The notes under the pieces: model-generated
The model's input: the letters and a program-made list of their open reading frames with translations, nothing else
Told to the model about the DNA's origin: nothing
Database searches by the model: none
Translations under genes and position numbers: made by a program
Shown: in pieces, positions 51,840 through 60,991 of the stretch
Numbering within the stretch: position 1 is the first letter of the stretch
Layout of the letters: every line of letters starts with the position of its first letter
Source of the DNA: CAYVTM01 sp964454645
Lineage (GTDB): Bacteria > Bacteroidota > Bacteroidia > Sphingobacteriales > Sphingobacteriaceae
NCBI GenBank assembly: GCA_964454645.1
Contig: CAYVTM010000007.1
Span: 24,733-88,732, forward strand
DNA: 64,000 nucleotides
Reading direction: 5' to 3'

Positions 51840-54651
51840 ATTTACTTAAATACATCGATTTCTTGTTATAAAGCTCTCTGAAATAAGAATCCTCCAAATC
51901 CTTAATAAATACAATAGCTTCACCGGTTGATTTCATTTCAGGGCCGAGCTCTTTCTTTACTTCAGGGAATTTATTAAAAGAGAATACAGGCTCTTTAATG
52001 GCATATCCTTTAAGCTTGCGCTCAATTGTAAAATCTTTTAATTTATTAGCACCTAACATTACTTTAGCAGCAATGTTAATATAAGGCACATCGTATGCTT
52101 TTGCAATAAAAGGAACCGTACGGGAAGCGCGTGGATTTGCTTCGATTACATATACCTCTTCATTTTTTATAGCGAATTGTATGTTTAATAAGCCGCATAC
52201 ATTTAATGCTTTTGCCAGCTGTATGGTATATTCTTCCATCTTATTAATCACTGCTTCGGAAAGGTTAAACGGGGGTAACACTGCACTCGAATCCCCCGAG
52301 TGAATTCCTGCGGGCTCTATATGTTCCATCATTCCGATAATATGAACATCTTCACCATCACAGATAGAATCCGATTCCGCTTCTTCGGCACGATCGAGGA
52401 AATGATCGATCAATATCCGGTTGCCCGGAATATCCCTTAATAACTTTACTACGGCATGTTCTAGGTCTTCATCATTAATAACAATACTCATTCCCTGCCC
52501 TCCCAATACATAGCTCGGGCGGACCAATACCGGATATCCTACGTTATGCGCTACTTCCAATGCTTCTTCTGCACTTTCAGCAACACCGTATTTCGGATAA
52601 GGAATATTTAATTTTTTTAACAGGTCGGAGAATCTTCCGCGATCTTCCGCGATGTCCATGTTTTCGAAAGAAGTTCCGATAATTTTGATTCCATGCTCTT
52701 GCAGTTTTTCGGCCATCTTCAATGCGGTTTGTCCACCCAACTGGACAATTACACCTTCGGGTTTTTCAAGTTCAATAATTTCACGAACGTGTTCCCAGAA
52801 AACAGGCTCGAAATATAATTTATCGGCCATGTTAAAATCGGTAGAAACTGTTTCCGGATTGCAATTAATCATGATTGCTTCGTATCCTGATTCTTTCGCA
52901 GCCATCAATCCGTGTACACAAGAGTAATCAAATTCGATGCCTTGCCCGATACGATTTGGCCCTGAACCCAATACAATAATTTTTTTCCTGTCCGAAACAT
53001 GCGATTCGTTTTCTCCTTCGAAAGTCGAGTAATAATAGGGGGTTTGTGCCGGAAACTCTGCAGCACAGGTATCAACCATTTTAAATACTCTGTGCATACC
53101 CAATTCTTTACGTTTGTTATAAACCTCGTCTTCCGTAACACCTATAAGGTAGGCGATTTGTAAATCTGAAAATCCTTTTTGTTTTGCATTGTAAAGAATT
53201 TCGGTAGGAATATTATGAATCGAATATCGTTTAAGTTCCAATTCCAGGTTTACCAACTCGTTAATCTGCATTAAAAACCAACGATCGATTTTTGTTGCTT
53301 TTTGAATAGATGTAATAGGCACCCCCAAACTTATCGCATTGTGTATATGAAATAACCGATCCCAGCTTGGATGTTCCAGTGAATGCATTATTTCATCCAG
53401 GTTTCTGCTCTGCTTTCCATCGGCACCTAAACCGATACGGTTTATTTCGAGCGATTGACAAGCTTTTTGAAGAGCTTCATTAAAGCTTCTTCCGATTGCC
53501 ATCACCTCTCCAACCGACTTCATTTGTAAACCCAATTCCCTGTTTGCACCTTTAAATTTATCGAAATTCCATCTGGGTATTTTTACAATCACATAATCCA
53601 GGGTAGGTTCGAAATATGCAGAAGTAGTTTTGGTAATCTGATTTTCTATCTCATCTAAATTATACCCGATAGCAAGCTTAGCAGCAATTTTTGCGATCGG
53701 ATATCCTGTAGCCTTTGAAGCTAATGCCGATGAGCGCGATACACGAGGGTTGATTTCTATAGCGATGATACTTTCATCGTCCGGGTTTACCGAGAACTGC
53801 ACATTACAACCACCTGCAAAATCCCCGATCGCACGCATCATCCGGATGGCCTGGTTACGCATATCCTGATAACATCTGTCGGATAATGTCATTGCAGGAG
53901 CTACGGTAATAGAGTCTCCGGTATGTACACCCATCGGGTCGAAGTTTTCGATGGAACAAATAATGATAACATTGTCGTTATTATCTCTCAGCAATTCCAG
54001 CTCATATTCTTTCCATCCCAACACAGCCTGCTCTACCAATACTTCATGTGTAGGGGATGCCTGTAAACCATGGTTCAATGCAGTATCAAACTCTTCTTTG
54101 GTATGTACAAAACCTCCTCCATATCCACCAAGCGTATAGGAAGGGCGAATCACCAAGGGATAACCTATTTCTTGTGCTGCTTCTTTTCCTTCGAGAAAAG
54201 AGTTTGCAATTTTCGATTTTGCAACGCCCACACCTATCTCTACCATTAATTTTCGGAACTCTTCACGATTTTCCGTTTTTTCGATGGCATCTATTGCTAC
54301 ACCGATAATTTTCACTCCGTATTTCTTCCATATCCCCCGTTCGTCGGCTTCTTTCGCTAAGTTTAATGCCGTCTGACCTCCCATAGTAGGAAGCACTGCA
54401 TCTATCTTTCTTTCCGATAAGATCTTTTCAATCGACTCACAGGTAAGCGGCAGTAAATATACGTTGTCGGCAATAACCTTATCGGTCATAATCGTAGCCG
54501 GATTCGAGTTGATGATAGAGACTTCAATACCTTCTTCTTTTAAAGATAATGCTGCCTGAGAACCCGAATAGTCGAATTCACAAGCCTGGCCAATGATAAT
54601 GGGTCCGGAACCTATAATTAAAACGGATTTGATGGAATTGTCTTTTGGCAT
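51838..54651 (-). CDS. carB: Carbamoyl-phosphate synthase large subunit, short form without MGS domain
   Basis: 937 residues. It makes carbamoyl phosphate for arginine and pyrimidine synthesis. Both halves are present: GSGPIIIGQACEFDYSGSQA at the N-terminus and GSGPNRIGQGIEFDYS in the second half, with ATP-grasp motifs in each. The usual enzyme is about 1070 residues. Here the chain stops after the second synthetase half (about residue 937, EMKSTGEAIVFIKDLEDSYF), so the C-terminal methylglyoxal-synthase-like allosteric domain is absent. A real short form is likely because the end is clean and a terminator follows. carA is not in the window. Confidence 0.95.
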   Translation of the reverse strand: MPKDNSIKSVLIIGSGPIIIGQACEFDYSGSQAALSLKEEGIEVSIINSNPATIMTDKVIADNVYLLPLTCESIEKILSERKIDAVLPTMGGQTALNLAKEADERGIWKKYGVKIIGVAIDAIEKTENREEFRKLMVEIGVGVAKSKIANSFLEGKEAAQEIGYPLVIRPSYTLGGYGGGFVHTKEEFDTALNHGLQASPTHEVLVEQAVLGWKEYELELLRDNNDNVIIICSIENFDPMGVHTGDSITVAPAMTLSDRCYQDMRNQAIRMMRAIGDFAGGCNVQFSVNPDDESIIAIEINPRVSRSSALASKATGYPIAKIAAKLAIGYNLDEIENQITKTTSAYFEPTLDYVIVKIPRWNFDKFKGANRELGLQMKSVGEVMAIGRSFNEALQKACQSLEINRIGLGADGKQSRNLDEIMHSLEHPSWDRLFHIHNAISLGVPITSIQKATKIDRWFLMQINELVNLELELKRYSIHNIPTEILYNAKQKGFSDLQIAYLIGVTEDEVYNKRKELGMHRVFKMVDTCAAEFPAQTPYYYSTFEGENESHVSDRKKIIVLGSGPNRIGQGIEFDYSCVHGLMAAKESGYEAIMINCNPETVSTDFNMADKLYFEPVFWEHVREIIELEKPEGVIVQLGGQTALKMAEKLQEHGIKIIGTSFENMDIAEDRGRFSDLLKKLNIPYPKYGVAESAEEALEVAHNVGYPVLVRPSYVLGGQGMSIVINDEDLEHAVVKLLRDIPGNRILIDHFLDRAEEAESDSICDGEDVHIIGMMEHIEPAGIHSGDSSAVLPPFNLSEAVINKMEEYTIQLAKALNVCGLLNIQFAIKNEEVYVIEANPRASRTVPFIAKAYDVPYINIAAKVMLGANKLKDFTIERKLKGYAIKEPVFSFNKFPEVKKELGPEMKSTGEAIVFIKDLEDSYFRELYNKKSMYLSK

Positions 54652-54713
54652 GGAAGGAATGTTATAAATTGGGCAAAGGTATCATTTTTGGAGGGAATTG
54701 GAAAGAAATTAAG

Positions 54714-55295
54714 CTAAGAAGTAAATTTTTTCATGATTTCCCGGATCCAGGAACCTTTCCCTCCTTTCAAGATAAAACCGACACTCGTTCTGCTGTTAAT
54801 GCTTTCTTTCTGTTTAATTAGTTCATCCAGATATTGGAAGATGAGATCGATGTTTTGCCCCTGTTGCTGAATAATCTCTTTAATACTGATAAACTCCAAT
54901 TGTAATTCTGCATATTCAGAAAACAATGTGCGTATCTTCACAAAAATTCGCATGATTTCTATATTTATCTGAATTGCTCTCGGAGAACTCAATACACTCG
55001 ACAACATTAATATACCGTGTTCGGTAAAGGCATAGGGAAGTTTTCTTCGCCCTCCCCAACTTGATGTCGCAAACTGCGACATCAAGTATTCATACTCTTC
55101 CTTTGTCAATTGAAACATGAAATCCGGAGGAAAACGATCTGCATTACGTTTAACCTGTTCGTTTAATCTTCGGGTTTGTATATCATATAATTCAGCTAGA
55201 TCTTCATCAAGCATTATTTTTTGCCCTCTTAACGAATAAATTTTATTAAAGACCCGCTCTTCGGTAGCACTAGAATAAGGAATCATTGCCGACAT
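54714..55295 (-). CDS. ORF6N domain protein (orphan, phage-like)
   Basis: 193 residues. The ORF6N DNA-binding domain (about 12-100) is recognised by VFNKIYSLRGQKIMLDEDLAELYDI and RFPPDFMFQLTKEEY. YAFTEHGILMLSSVL follows. A C-terminal helical/coiled part (about 125-175) is Gln- and Glu-rich. ORF6N proteins are common in phages and mobile elements and as chromosomal orphans in Bacteroidota. No phage or integrase gene is adjacent. The function is unknown; DNA binding is probable. Confidence 0.9.
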   Translation of the reverse strand: MSAMIPYSSATEERVFNKIYSLRGQKIMLDEDLAELYDIQTRRLNEQVKRNADRFPPDFMFQLTKEEYEYLMSQFATSSWGGRRKLPYAFTEHGILMLSSVLSSPRAIQINIEIMRIFVKIRTLFSEYAELQLEFISIKEIIQQQGQNIDLIFQYLDELIKQKESINSRTSVGFILKGGKGSWIREIMKKFTS

Positions 55296-55407
55296 AATTT
55301 TTCTTTAAAACTACCCGAAAGGAATAAAATGTAAAACCTCGTTCTTGCAGTTTTTTATGTTCATGATTTTATTGTCAATACAGATAGGTAAAATGCTCGC
55401 CGCTTAA

Positions 55408-55438
55408 TTGTATTCCTCTTTATTATCTCTTAAATTAG
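55408..55438 (+). promoter_or_regulatory. Promoter of the UlaG-like hydrolase
   Basis: TTG (55408-55410), 20 nt, TAAATTAG (55431-55438), a TAnnTTWG variant of the -7 box, 18 bp before the ATG. Confidence 0.55.
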
Positions 55439-55456
55439 CGTTTTAACCCTTGCATT

Positions 55457-56140
55457 ATGAAAGTTACTTATTACGGTCATTCTTGTTTTTTATTAGAACT
55501 GGATGATACAAAAATTTTATTCGATCCCTTTATTCAACCGAATGAATTGGCGGCGCATATTGATATTAAAACAATACACCCCGATTATATTTTACAATCG
55601 CATGGGCACGAAGATCACATGGCCGATTTAGTACAGATTGCGAAACAAAGTAATGCTACGGTAGTATGTTCCTGGGAAATGAAGCAATGGCTCGATAAGC
55701 AAGGCGTAAGTAACAATCATCCCATGAATATTGGCGGAAAATGGAACTTCGGTTTTGGCTCTGTAAAAATGGTTTTTGCCGCACATTCCAATTCCTTACC
55801 CGATGGAAGTTATGGAGGTGTAGCGGCAGGATATCTTATTGATTATAAAGGCAAACGTATTTATTATAGTGGTGATACCGCGCTTATTCAGGATATGAAA
55901 TTAATCGGAGAACTGTATCCTCCCGATATAGCCTTCTTACCTGTTGGCGATAACTTCACAATGGGTATTGATGAGGCAATTATTGCCTGTGATTTTATCC
56001 GATGCAAAAATATCATCCCTATGCATTTTGATACTTTCGGTTTTATTAAGATAGATCACATAGTTAGTAAAGAGAAATTTAAAAACGCAGGAGTTACCGC
56101 ATATTTTTTAAAGGTAGGGGAAGAAAAGCTGCTTAAATGA
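55457..56140 (+). CDS. UPF0173/UlaG-like metal-dependent hydrolase
   Basis: A 227-residue metallo-beta-lactamase-fold protein. The N-terminus MKVTYYGHSCFLLELDDTKILFDPF and the metal motif HGHEDH (H49, H51, D53, H54) are intact. YYSGDTALIQDM and the C-terminal IIPMHFDTFG supply the other ligands. Substrate is unknown for this family. It is cytosolic and full length. The stop is one base before palindrome copy 2. Confidence 0.93.
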   Translation: MKVTYYGHSCFLLELDDTKILFDPFIQPNELAAHIDIKTIHPDYILQSHGHEDHMADLVQIAKQSNATVVCSWEMKQWLDKQGVSNNHPMNIGGKWNFGFGSVKMVFAAHSNSLPDGSYGGVAAGYLIDYKGKRIYYSGDTALIQDMKLIGELYPPDIAFLPVGDNFTMGIDEAIIACDFIRCKNIIPMHFDTFGFIKIDHIVSKEKFKNAGVTAYFLKVGEEKLLK

Positions 56141-56141
56141 T

Positions 56142-56173
56142 ACTCATGGCATGACTATAGTCATGCCATGAGT
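56142..56173. repeat. Perfect 32-bp palindrome, copy 2 of a dispersed family
   Basis: Half-site ACTCATGGCATGACTA plus its reverse complement, centre 56157/56158. It fills the 38-bp gap between two convergent genes almost completely. Flanking bases are only partly complementary in this copy. Confidence 0.97.
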
Positions 56174-56178
56174 TGTAT

Positions 56179-58998
56179 TCAATGTGCCTCTAGCCAATTG
56201 TTTCCCTGGCCGATTTCAGCAACAATAGGGATTTCCATTTGTATAGCCGACTGCATACTTTCGATGATAAGCGGTTTTATTTTTTCTAATTCCGAGACAT
56301 GAACATCGAACACCAGCTCATCATGCACCTGCATGGTCATTTTCGAAACTAATTGCAGTTCTTTCATTCTCTCGTGAATCCGAATCATTGCAATTTTTAT
56401 CATATCGGCTGCAGAGCCTTGTATAGGAGCATTGATGGCATTTCGTTCGGCAAAACTTCTTACGGTAGCGTTCGCAGAATTGATATCGCGCAGATATCTT
56501 CTGCGTTTCATAATCGTTTCTACATATCCGTGCTTACGTGCAAACTCAATTGTATCGTTCATGTATTTTTTAATGCCCGGGTACTGAATAAAATATTGCT
56601 CGATGATTCCGGCCGCTTCTTTACGAGGAATACCTAAACTTTGCGATAAACCAAAGGCCGATTGTCCGTAGATGATTCCGAAGTTTACGGCTTTAGCATT
56701 TCTACGTTGATCGGAACTTACTTCTTTAATATCTAAACCATATACACGTGCCGCAGTAGCTGTATGAATATCGATTCCTTGTTTAAAGGCATCCAGCATA
56801 TTTTTTTCTTTACTTATTTCGGCAATTACACGAAGCTCTATCTGCGAATAATCGGCAGAAACAATCACATGATCTTTATCGCGGGGAATAAATGCTTTAC
56901 GTACTTCTCTTCCGCGTTCTGTTTTAATCGGAATGTTCTGAAGGTTCGGATTGTTTGAACTCAAGCGACCGGTAGAAGCTACCGCTTGATTGTAAGAGGT
57001 ATGTATTCTTCCGGTTTTTGGGTTAATCATTTCCGGTAGAGCATCAACATAAGTCGATTTTAATTTTTGCAAGGAACGAAAATCTAAAATATCCTGAACG
57101 ATATCGTGCTTGGAAGCTAATCCGAGTAGGATATCTTCCCCCGTTTGATATTGCCCAGTCTTAGTTTTTTTCGCTTTGGGATCGAGCATTAATTTTTCGA
57201 AAAGAACTTCTCCCAATTGTTTGGGCGATGCGATGTTAAACCGTACTCCGGCTTTTTCATAAATTACTTTTTCACTTTTTACAATGTCGATTTCTAATTC
57301 TTTCGATAACTGTAATAAGGTTTCTTTATCAATATTTACGCCTTCCTTTTCCATATCCGCCAAAACATACACCAGTGGAAATTCAATGCTTTCGGCAAGC
57401 TCCTTTGCATTGTTTTCATCCAAGATCGGCTCAAACACATTTTTTAATTGCAGGGTGATGTCGGCATCTTCTGCAGCATATTCTTTGGCTACTTCGATAG
57501 CTACATCGCGCATATTTCCTTGTGTTTTTCCTTTTTTACCAATCAGTTCGGTAATTGAAACGGGGGAATAATCCAAATAAGCTTCGGCAAGTATATCCAT
57601 ATTATGGCGCGAATCGGCATCAATTAAATAATGTGCTAACATGGTATCAAATAATTTTCCTTGCATGTGAATGTCGTACCATTTCAAAATAAGAATATCA
57701 TATTTTATATTCTGTCCGATTTTTTCAATCTGCTCATTCTCCAATACCGGTTTAAAGTGTTCGAGAATTTTTAATGCCTCGTTCCGGCCGGCAGGAATAG
57801 GTACATAATAGGCTTCGGCTTTTTTTACTGAAAATGACAGACCTACAAGTTCGGCATTGTTCGCATCGGAAGAAGTCGTTTCGGTATCAAAACAAAAGGA
57901 CTTAGACTTACTTAATAAGGCTGCTAATTTCTTAATTTCTTCTTCAGTATTTATTAGATGATATTGATGCTCGTAATCATTAATGGTCATATAACGTTTT
58001 AGTCCCGCCTCTGATTCGTAATCCTCTTCATCAGAACTTGAATTCGTATTGGAATTTTCTACTACGGCACCAAATAGATCGGTTTGCCCCGTTTGATTTT
58101 TATTAGCTGCTTCGGCAATACTAAAGTCCCCGCCAAATACTCGTTTCCCCAGGGTGCGGAATTCAAGCTCTGCAAATAAAGGTTCTAATATTTTCGGATT
58201 GGGATCAGATAATAAAAATTCTTCTTCATGAAACTCTACGGGAACATTCAGGATAATAGTTGCTAATTTCTTTGAAAGCAAACCCTGATCGGCATAGGTT
58301 TCTACATTTTCTTTTTGTTTGCCTTTAAGTTCGTGGCTGTTTGAGAGGATATTTTCTACAGAGCCATAACGTTTGATAAGATCTTTGGCTGTCTTCTCCC
58401 CAATGCCGGGTATTCCCGGAATATTATCGACCGCATCCCCCCACAGACCCAAAATATCAATCACCTGCTCCACACGTTCTACTTCCCATTTCTCCAACAC
58501 TTCTTTTACACCCATAATTTCCGCACCATTCCCTAACCTTGCCGGTTTGTACAGGAAGATATTTTCCGAAACCAATTGGGCAAAATCTTTATCGGGAGTC
58601 ATGCAGAAAACAGTATATCCTTCCTTCTCGGCTTTTTTTGCAAGTGTTCCGATAATGTCATCAGCTTCATATCCATCGGAAGTAATTACCGGAATATTAA
58701 ACCCTTCGATCAAACGAAACACATAAGGGATCGCTGCCGAAAGATCTTCGGGCATTTCTTCGCGATGAGCTTTGTAATCGGTAAAATCGGTATGGCGTTC
58801 GGTAGGTGCTGCGGTATCAAACACTACAGCTATGTGCGTAGGCTTTTCTTTTTTCAATAATTCTAACAGCGTATTGGCAAATCCGAATACGGCAGATGTA
58901 TTTAATCCGTTGGAAGTAAACCGGGGAGATTTACTTAATGCAAAATGTGCACGATAGATTAGTGCCATTCCATCTAATAAAAATAATTTCTTACTCAC
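56179..58998 (-). CDS. polA: DNA polymerase I
   Basis: 939 residues with all three domains. The 5'-3' exonuclease (1-300) has LLDGMALIYRAHFAL. The 3'-5' exonuclease (about 355-540) keeps ExoI FDTETT, ExoII GQNIKYD and ExoIII EYAAED, so proofreading should be active. The polymerase has motif A DYSQIELRV, motif B RRNAKAVNFGIIYGQSAFG and motif C QVHDELVFDV. It fills gaps in replication and repair. The alkylation-repair genes upstream on the same strand suit this role. Confidence 0.98.
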   Translation of the reverse strand: MSKKLFLLDGMALIYRAHFALSKSPRFTSNGLNTSAVFGFANTLLELLKKEKPTHIAVVFDTAAPTERHTDFTDYKAHREEMPEDLSAAIPYVFRLIEGFNIPVITSDGYEADDIIGTLAKKAEKEGYTVFCMTPDKDFAQLVSENIFLYKPARLGNGAEIMGVKEVLEKWEVERVEQVIDILGLWGDAVDNIPGIPGIGEKTAKDLIKRYGSVENILSNSHELKGKQKENVETYADQGLLSKKLATIILNVPVEFHEEEFLLSDPNPKILEPLFAELEFRTLGKRVFGGDFSIAEAANKNQTGQTDLFGAVVENSNTNSSSDEEDYESEAGLKRYMTINDYEHQYHLINTEEEIKKLAALLSKSKSFCFDTETTSSDANNAELVGLSFSVKKAEAYYVPIPAGRNEALKILEHFKPVLENEQIEKIGQNIKYDILILKWYDIHMQGKLFDTMLAHYLIDADSRHNMDILAEAYLDYSPVSITELIGKKGKTQGNMRDVAIEVAKEYAAEDADITLQLKNVFEPILDENNAKELAESIEFPLVYVLADMEKEGVNIDKETLLQLSKELEIDIVKSEKVIYEKAGVRFNIASPKQLGEVLFEKLMLDPKAKKTKTGQYQTGEDILLGLASKHDIVQDILDFRSLQKLKSTYVDALPEMINPKTGRIHTSYNQAVASTGRLSSNNPNLQNIPIKTERGREVRKAFIPRDKDHVIVSADYSQIELRVIAEISKEKNMLDAFKQGIDIHTATAARVYGLDIKEVSSDQRRNAKAVNFGIIYGQSAFGLSQSLGIPRKEAAGIIEQYFIQYPGIKKYMNDTIEFARKHGYVETIMKRRRYLRDINSANATVRSFAERNAINAPIQGSAADMIKIAMIRIHERMKELQLVSKMTMQVHDELVFDVHVSELEKIKPLIIESMQSAIQMEIPIVAEIGQGNNWLEAH

Positions 58999-59033
58999 CT
59001 TCTTTGTATTATGTATAAAAATTATAAGTTAAT

Positions 59034-59591
59034 TTATTTGCAGAAACAAGATACCAAATGATCGTTGACCATACCGGTAGCTTGCATGTGAGCATAACAA
59101 ATCGTAGTACCAAAAAATTTAAACCCGCGTTTCTTCATATCCTTGCTGATTGCATCTGATAATCCGGAGCTTACGGGAATATCACCGCCGGTTTTAGGCT
59201 TATTGATCAGCGGTTTATTATTAGGCATAAATCCCCATATGTAATTGCAGAAACTTCCGAACTCTTTCTGAATTTCTATAAAAAGTTTAGCGTTGTTTAT
59301 AGCTGCTTCAATCTTTTGTTTATTACGTATGATGCCTTCGTTCTGCATCAGCTTGTCGATATCTTTCTGTTTAAATTCAGCAACTTTCTGAACATCAAAT
59401 CCGGCAAATGCTTTACGATAGTTTTCGCGTTTTCGCAATACAATAATCCAGCTCAATCCGGCTTGTGCGCTTTCAAGGACTAAAAATTCAAACATGGTTT
59501 GATCATCGCGCACTTCCTTACCCCATTCTTCATCATGATACTTTACATACAAAGGATCGGTTCCGCACCAGGTACAACGTTTTTTTGTCAT
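59034..59591 (-). CDS. tag: DNA-3-methyladenine glycosylase I
   Basis: A 185-residue base-excision enzyme for 3-methyladenine. The zinc-binding residues C6, H19, H178 and C182 have the usual spacing. CTWCGTDPLYVKYHDEEWG, the catalytic Glu in VLESAQAGLSWIIVL and ICYAHMQATGMVNDH are intact. It is the last gene of a minus-strand repair group that also holds the ATL protein, and is 35 bp upstream of polA. Confidence 0.97.
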   Translation of the reverse strand: MTKKRCTWCGTDPLYVKYHDEEWGKEVRDDQTMFEFLVLESAQAGLSWIIVLRKRENYRKAFAGFDVQKVAEFKQKDIDKLMQNEGIIRNKQKIEAAINNAKLFIEIQKEFGSFCNYIWGFMPNNKPLINKPKTGGDIPVSSGLSDAISKDMKKRGFKFFGTTICYAHMQATGMVNDHLVSCFCK

Positions 59592-59618
59592 TATATATAA
59601 TTATAAATGCTTGTAAAA

Positions 59619-59963
59619 TTATACTTCCGAAAGTTCATCCCAATATTCAACCGCACGACGAAAGTGTGGAATAACAATAGATCCACCGACCAGATTTGCA
59701 ATCATAAACACTTCCCATATTTCGGCATTTGTAACATTCTCTTCTTTACATTTTCCGAGATGATATTTAATGCAATCGTCGCAACGCAATACCATTGAAG
59801 CAACTAAGCCCAGCATCTCTTTTGTCTTAACATCCAAAGCGCCTTCGGCATAAGTATTTGTATCCAGATTGAAAAAACGTTTGATGTTCAGATTGTTTTC
59901 CGAAAGAATACGTTCATTCATTTTTGAACGATAAGTATTAAACTCATCAATTAATTTTCCCAT
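59619..59963 (-). CDS. Carboxymuconolactone decarboxylase (CMD/AhpD-like) family protein
   Basis: A 114-residue all-alpha protein. The CxxCxxxH motif of the AhpD-like group is visible (C61, C64, H68 in RCDDCIKYH), so a peroxidase or thiol-redox role is more likely than true decarboxylation. It lies 10 bp downstream of the ATL gene and 27 bp upstream of tag, in a stress-linked group. Confidence 0.93.
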   Translation of the reverse strand: MGKLIDEFNTYRSKMNERILSENNLNIKRFFNLDTNTYAEGALDVKTKEMLGLVASMVLRCDDCIKYHLGKCKEENVTNAEIWEVFMIANLVGGSIVIPHFRRAVEYWDELSEV

Positions 59964-59973
59964 AAATAAAACT

Positions 59974-60303
59974 TTACAACTCTACAGAAGGATCCCAGAA
60001 ATGACTCTTAAAGTTAATTATTTTATCGTTAACAACTTCAATTCCCTCGTTTTGCAGAAGTTCTTCCATCAAAGCAGGTGTAGGAAAATGAAATTTCCCG
60101 GTAAGCATTCCATTTCGGTTTACTACGCGGTGTGCCGGGATAAAATCACGTGAGCTATGAGCCGCATTCATTGCCCATCCTACCATTCGCGAAGATCCTT
60201 TTCTGCCAAGGTATTCGGCAATAGCTCCATAAGTGCACACTTTTCCATGAGGAATTTGTCGTACTACCTCGTACACCTTTTCAAAAAACGGTTCATCCGA
60301 CAT
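59974..60303 (-). CDS. Alkyltransferase-like (ATL) protein, MGMT family with Cys-to-Ala
   Basis: A 109-residue protein of the MGMT DNA-binding domain: VYEVVRQIPHGKVCTYGAIAEYLG, SRMVGWAMNAA and PAHRVVNRNG. In MGMT the motif is PCHRV, where Cys accepts the alkyl group. Here A57 replaces it, so no transfer is possible. ATL proteins bind O6-alkylguanine and hand it to nucleotide excision repair. No separate N-terminal MGMT domain exists. It follows trmB by 5 bp. Confidence 0.92.
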   Translation of the reverse strand: MSDEPFFEKVYEVVRQIPHGKVCTYGAIAEYLGRKGSSRMVGWAMNAAHSSRDFIPAHRVVNRNGMLTGKFHFPTPALMEELLQNEGIEVVNDKIINFKSHFWDPSVEL

Positions 60304-60308
60304 ATTGA

Positions 60309-60950
60309 TTAAAACGAAAACCGGATGTAATTTATATTTTTTCCTTCAGAACGGTAAATTTTTTCGTAGGTAGTTTGAATAGACAACTCCTCATTCAGTA
60401 TTTCAGAATGATACAGATCATTGGTATGTAACAAGAGTTTTAATCCTAATTCCTTTATTTTATCAAGTGTATATTCATACAAGCCATCATTATCGGTTTT
60501 TAAATGTATTATACCCTGAGGTTTGAGAATCGTTTTATACATACTCAAAAAACGGTCTGAAGTAAGGCGTTTACGCTCCCGGCTTATTTGGGGTTGGGGA
60601 TCGGGAAAGGTAATCCATATTTCAGACACTTCTCCGGTATCGAAATAATCGCTGAGCGTTTCGATCTGAATGCGTAGAAAGGCAACATTTGCTATCCTTT
60701 CTTCGAAGGCAGTTTTGGCTCCCCGCCAAAGACGGGCTCCTTTAATATCGACCCCGATAAAATTTTTATCCGGGTAAAACTGAGCCAGGTTTACGGTATA
60801 TTCCCCTCTTCCACACCCTAATTCTAAAACAATAGCTTGGTTTTTAGCAAAATAGCTATTATTCCAATGTCCTTTATGGACCGGGTCCATCTGAAACACG
60901 TTTGTAAATTTTTTAAGCTCTTCAAATCGAGCGAGTTTATTTTTTCCCAA
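60309..60950 (-). CDS. trmB: tRNA (guanine-N7-)-methyltransferase
   Basis: A 213-residue SAM-dependent enzyme that methylates G46 in the tRNA variable loop. The SAM motif VLELGCGRGEYTVNLAQ, FIGVDIKGARLWRG, ITFPDPQP and the C-terminal IQTTYEKIYRSEGKNINYI are family signatures. First gene of the trmB-atl-CMD-tag run, divergent from the SpecificRecomb gene with a 41-bp gap. Confidence 0.97.
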   Translation of the reverse strand: MGKNKLARFEELKKFTNVFQMDPVHKGHWNNSYFAKNQAIVLELGCGRGEYTVNLAQFYPDKNFIGVDIKGARLWRGAKTAFEERIANVAFLRIQIETLSDYFDTGEVSEIWITFPDPQPQISRERKRLTSDRFLSMYKTILKPQGIIHLKTDNDGLYEYTLDKIKELGLKLLLHTNDLYHSEILNEELSIQTTYEKIYRSEGKNINYIRFSF

Positions 60951-60968
60951 GGATGAAATATTTTAATG

Positions 60969-60976
60969 CAAAAATA
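60969..60976 (-). promoter_or_regulatory. -7 element of trmB
   Basis: TATTTTTG on the minus strand, 18 bp before the trmB ATG. No TTTG is found at a good spacing. Confidence 0.4.
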
Positions 60977-60991
60977 GTAATTTGAGCCTGT

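Noticed and set aside
54714..55295. Prophage remnant around the ORF6N gene
   Set aside because: Neighbours are housekeeping genes, with no integrase, structural phage genes or attachment repeats nearby.
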